Assembly: GCA_025927935.1 (NCBI GenBank) | Contig: JAICKM010000271.1 | Span: 1 to 8,577 of the forward strand | DNA length: 8,577 nt | DNA from: Chloroflexia bacterium | Lineage (GTDB): Bacteria > Chloroflexota > Chloroflexia > QHBQ01 > JADMIH01 | Direction: 5' to 3' | Shown here: positions 7,175 through 8,577 of the stretch, piece after piece | How positions within the stretch are numbered: the stretch's first letter is position 1 | Layout of the letters: each line of letters begins with the position of its first letter | Notes under the pieces: generated by a model | What the model saw: only the letters and a program-made list of their open reading frames with translations | Told to the model about the DNA's origin: nothing | Databases searched by the model: none | Program-made: the position numbers and the translations under genes

Positions 7175-7351
7175 ATGAGCACCGTAAGTATCTATCTGTT
7201 GGAGCAGCAGATGCAAGGGATGACCAAGCAGCTTTACGCCGACATGGATCACGCCCGCAATATCCAACTGGCTCAGCACGAGCATAGCCGGCCCGCCGCG
7301 CGCACGCTGTGGCAAATCGGCCGCCTGCGCTTCGTCTGGGCGCCGCGCTAA
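7175..7351 (+). CDS. Small hypothetical protein, 58 residues
   Basis: A short frame with ATG start, TAA stop and a textbook AGGAG site 6 bases upstream. I do not recognise the product. The N-terminal half (MSTVSIYLLE, then QQMQGMTKQL) looks helical and amphipathic. The middle is polar and histidine-rich (HARNIQ, QHEHS). The C-terminal third is arginine- and tryptophan-rich (LWQIGRLRFVWAPR) and suits membrane-surface or nucleic-acid contact. There is no signal peptide and no cysteine pair. Only 13 bases separate its stop from the nearest start of the cupin gene, so the two are probably cotranscribed. Third codon positions are mixed rather than strongly GC, so codon evidence is only moderate; acceptance rests mainly on the ribosome site and operon position. 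Confidence 0.65.
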   Translation: MSTVSIYLLEQQMQGMTKQLYADMDHARNIQLAQHEHSRPAARTLWQIGRLRFVWAPR

Positions 7352-7364
7352 CCCGCGGCCACCA

Positions 7365-7898
7365 GTGGCTGATGACTTGAAAGGTATTCGTCGAAGAAAG
7401 AGAATCAAGTTGTACCAGCAAGCGCTTAAGACGCCCCACTGCGGGCCGTCCCCCACCCGCCCGCCGCAGGGCCGGACCACCGAGCAAGACCTGCTGCTCT
7501 GGGCGCTGAGCACCCACAGGACGGTCAAGGCGCAGGATGGCACCGGCGCGGAATTCGGCTTGATCGAGCGGATGATGCCGGCCGGCTTTGCCTCGCCGCC
7601 ACACATCCATCATACCGGCGACGAGGCGTTCTACGTGCTGGAAGGCGAGATCCGCTTCCAGTGCGGCGACAAGATCATCACAGGCAAGCCGGGCGCGTTC
7701 ATTTATCTGCCCCGGCAGGTGGCCCACGCCTTCCAAGTGGGCGCGGCGCCCGCCCGCATGTTGCAATTCAATACCGCCCACGGGGAAGCCGGTGGCGCGA
7801 CTGCCCGGCAGGCTGCGCCGGGTCCGCTCAGCGTGGCCCGCATGCTGGCCCTCACGGGTAAGTACCACATCGAACTAATGCTGCCGCCGCGCTCCTAA
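7365..7898 (+). CDS. Single-domain cupin protein
   Basis: A cupin of up to 177 residues. Motif 1 is H80-I-H82-x4-E87-x6-G94, and motif 2 is G110-x5-P116-x4-H121, so all four metal ligands (H80, H82, E87, H121) are present. The usual PxG of motif 2 is P-R-Q here. The fold resembles quercetin-dioxygenase-like and sugar-binding small cupins common in bacteria; the substrate cannot be read from sequence. The core covers about residues 40-140, followed by a polar tail. The start is uncertain. GTG at 7365 has no ribosome site and is 13 bases after the previous stop. The first 20 codons are much more AT-rich than the rest, and TTG at 7410 (residue 16) is the only later start before the core. The neighbouring small proteins give no functional clue. 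Confidence 0.88.
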   Translation: MADDLKGIRRRKRIKLYQQALKTPHCGPSPTRPPQGRTTEQDLLLWALSTHRTVKAQDGTGAEFGLIERMMPAGFASPPHIHHTGDEAFYVLEGEIRFQCGDKIITGKPGAFIYLPRQVAHAFQVGAAPARMLQFNTAHGEAGGATARQAAPGPLSVARMLALTGKYHIELMLPPRS

Positions 7899-7902
7899 GC
7901 CG

Positions 7903-7942
7903 GGTGGCCCCCGGCCCATGCCGGTTAAAAATCCGGGCCACC
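7903..7942 (+). other. Stem-loop between cupin and hypothetical gene
   Basis: GGTGGCCC (7903-7910) pairs perfectly with GGGCCACC (7935-7942), and two further G-C pairs can form outside a mismatch. The 24-base loop has its own CCGG elements. It begins 5 bases after the cupin stop codon, and no T-run follows, so it is more likely an mRNA-stabilising or attenuating structure than a classical terminator. The earliest in-frame ATG of the next gene (7918) would be buried in the loop. Confidence 0.45.
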
Positions 7943-7958
7943 GGGAGCGGGTGGCGGG

Positions 7959-7963
7959 AAAGG
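7959..7963 (+). promoter_or_regulatory. Ribosome binding site (AAAGG) deciding the start of the 88-residue gene
   Basis: AAAGG at 7959-7963 lies 8 bases before ATG 7972 and is the only purine-rich site near any of the in-frame starts (ATG 7918, GTG 7951, ATG 7972). Confidence 0.5.
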
Positions 7964-7971
7964 TCGCGAAA

Positions 7972-8238
7972 ATGCTGGATACAACACCTACAGTCCGGCC
8001 CCTGCAGGCCGCGACGGATCGCTCGCACCTGTTCCTGGTGCGGCTCTGGCCGGACGGCGCAGACTCCGCCGGGCATGAGTGGTCGGGTCGGGTGCAACAC
8101 GTCGTCAGCGGCGAGGCGCACACGTTTGAGGATTGGGCTACACTGATCGAGTGGCTGCGCGGCATGCTGGCGGCGGGCAGCGTCACGCAACTGACCGACA
8201 CCGCGCGGGCCGCCGGTTCCGGCGATGCTTTGTGGTAA
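7972..8238 (+). CDS. Hypothetical protein, 88 residues
   Basis: A small soluble protein of unknown function. The chosen ATG (7972) has AAAGG at 7959-7963 with an 8-base spacer. An in-frame ATG at 7918 would add 18 residues but has no ribosome site and sits in a stem-loop. The core reads as a compact alternating beta pattern: HLFLVRLW (19-26), HEWSGRVQHVVSGE (35-48), then a helix FEDWATLIEWLRGML (52-66). This layout, a WxGxVQHVxSGE strand pair followed by a short helix, reminds me of small unnamed proteins seen often in Chloroflexota genomes; that is recollection, not a search. The last 20 residues are low-complexity. No membrane segment, signal or catalytic motif is visible. It follows the cupin by 73 bases and may share its transcript. 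Confidence 0.7.
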   Translation: MLDTTPTVRPLQAATDRSHLFLVRLWPDGADSAGHEWSGRVQHVVSGEAHTFEDWATLIEWLRGMLAAGSVTQLTDTARAAGSGDALW

Positions 8239-8249
8239 TGCTGAGGGCC

Positions 8250-8279
8250 GGCCTGGCCGGTTTGCAACCGGCCCCTACG
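8250..8279. repeat. Palindromic intergenic repeat, copy A
   Basis: A 30-base unit starting GGCCTGGCCGGTTT and ending CCTACG. Its core CCGGTT-TGC-AACCGG is an inverted repeat. It matches copy B at 25 of 30 positions by hand count, including the first 14 bases. It begins 11 bases after the stop of the 88-residue gene. Confidence 0.75.
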
Positions 8280-8292
8280 CGCATCGTGATCG

Positions 8293-8322
8293 GGCCTGGC
8301 CGGTTTCAAACCGGGACCTACA
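8293..8322. repeat. Palindromic intergenic repeat, copy B
   Basis: The second copy, starting 43 bases after the first. Its core CCGGTTT-C-AAACCGG is a perfect 7-bp inverted repeat around one base. Position in the gap between converging genes suggests a REP-like dispersed element that could also act as a bidirectional transcription barrier. No T-run accompanies either copy. Confidence 0.75.
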
Positions 8323-8345
8323 ACCGCCGATAGCGCAGGTCGCTG

Positions 8346-8577
8346 CTAAAAGACTTCGCCGCCGCCGGTCCCGGCTTCCCCCTCTTCGGTCAACTGCGTG
8401 CCTTCTTCCAGCGTCTTGAGTTCGCCCTGCTCGCTCCGGTAAGTGAAGTCCGTCTCCGGGCTGCCCTGTAACTCCCGGTGGCCCGCGCCCGCGGGCAGGT
8501 GGGATGCCTGGGGCGAACTCGCATCCATCCCGGCCCCGGCGGCCTCCGTGCCCAGCGAGTCCACCCCTTGCTCCATC
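8346..8577 (-). CDS. Small acidic hypothetical protein (possibly partial at the window edge)
   Basis: A minus-strand frame of 76 residues from ATG 8574-8576 to TAG 8346-8348. Because only one base lies beyond the ATG, the reading frame may continue outside the window and the true start is unknown. Third codon positions are almost all G or C, which supports coding. The product is hydrophilic, glycine- and glutamate-rich and probably disordered. It has a central TDFTYRSEQGELKTLEEGTQ stretch, an acidic EEGEAG segment and a GTGGGEVF end. There are no hydrophobic segments, cysteines or known motifs. It could be a small stand-alone protein or the tail of a larger one. It converges with the 88-residue gene across the palindromic repeats. 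No function can be assigned. Confidence 0.55.
   Translation of the reverse strand, partial: MEQGVDSLGTEAAGAGMDASSPQASHLPAGAGHRELQGSPETDFTYRSEQGELKTLEEGTQLTEEGEAGTGGGEVF

Noticed and set aside
7044..7868. 274-residue minus-strand frame opposite the small gene and cupin
   Set aside because: The plus strand encodes a cupin with all metal ligands; the reverse frame shows no motif.
1..8577. CRISPR array, tRNA/rRNA genes, transposase or phage genes
   Set aside because: No regularly spaced repeats, no tRNA-like cloverleaf or rRNA stretch and no integrase or transposase motif were seen on either strand.

Overview
The window is GC-rich, densely coding and almost free of mobile DNA. No marker gene fixes the host. 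Gene style, the short CCGGTTT...AAACCGG intergenic palindromes and the types of small protein present are what I would expect of a Chloroflexota (Anaerolineae-like) genome. That is inference from general familiarity, not a computed placement.

Left block (1-1865, all minus strand): an endonuclease III gene (nth) with its complete iron-sulfur cluster motif is followed by two tandem histidine-phosphatase genes, the second cut by the window edge. nth and the first phosphatase share an ATGA stop/start overlap, and the second phosphatase follows after 32 bases. A consensus TATAAT lies only 5 bases before the nth ATG, which suggests a leaderless transcript.

Central block (1931-6836, all minus strand): a compact three-gene operon reading AGPS-like FAD-binding oxidase, GlpD-like FAD-dependent dehydrogenase, FGGY-family kinase. 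The first two genes are 20 bases apart and the last two overlap by ATGA. A near-consensus sigma-70 promoter (TTGACA, 17-base spacer, extended TGC-TATGAT) sits about 65 bases ahead of it. The families suggest a linked route: a polyol is phosphorylated, the polyol phosphate is oxidised to a ketose phosphate (glycerol-3-phosphate to DHAP in the simplest case), and a flavoenzyme of the alkyl-DHAP synthase family acts on that product or a relative. The substrate and product are unknown. The GlpD-like protein carries an unusual hydrophobic C-terminal tail with a glycine zipper. The oxidase and the kinase both differ from the textbook enzymes at residues near the active site. This operon is the best candidate here for an undescribed system.

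Intergenic block (6837-7174): a divergent control region with the operon promoter, two short direct-repeat families, a weaker candidate plus-strand promoter and a GC-rich hairpin.

Right block (7175-8577): on the plus strand, a 58-residue small protein with a strong ribosome binding site, a single-domain cupin and an 88-residue hypothetical protein. Then come two copies of a 30-base palindromic repeat and the end (or whole) of a small acidic hypothetical gene on the minus strand. No RNA genes, CRISPR arrays or transposases were found.
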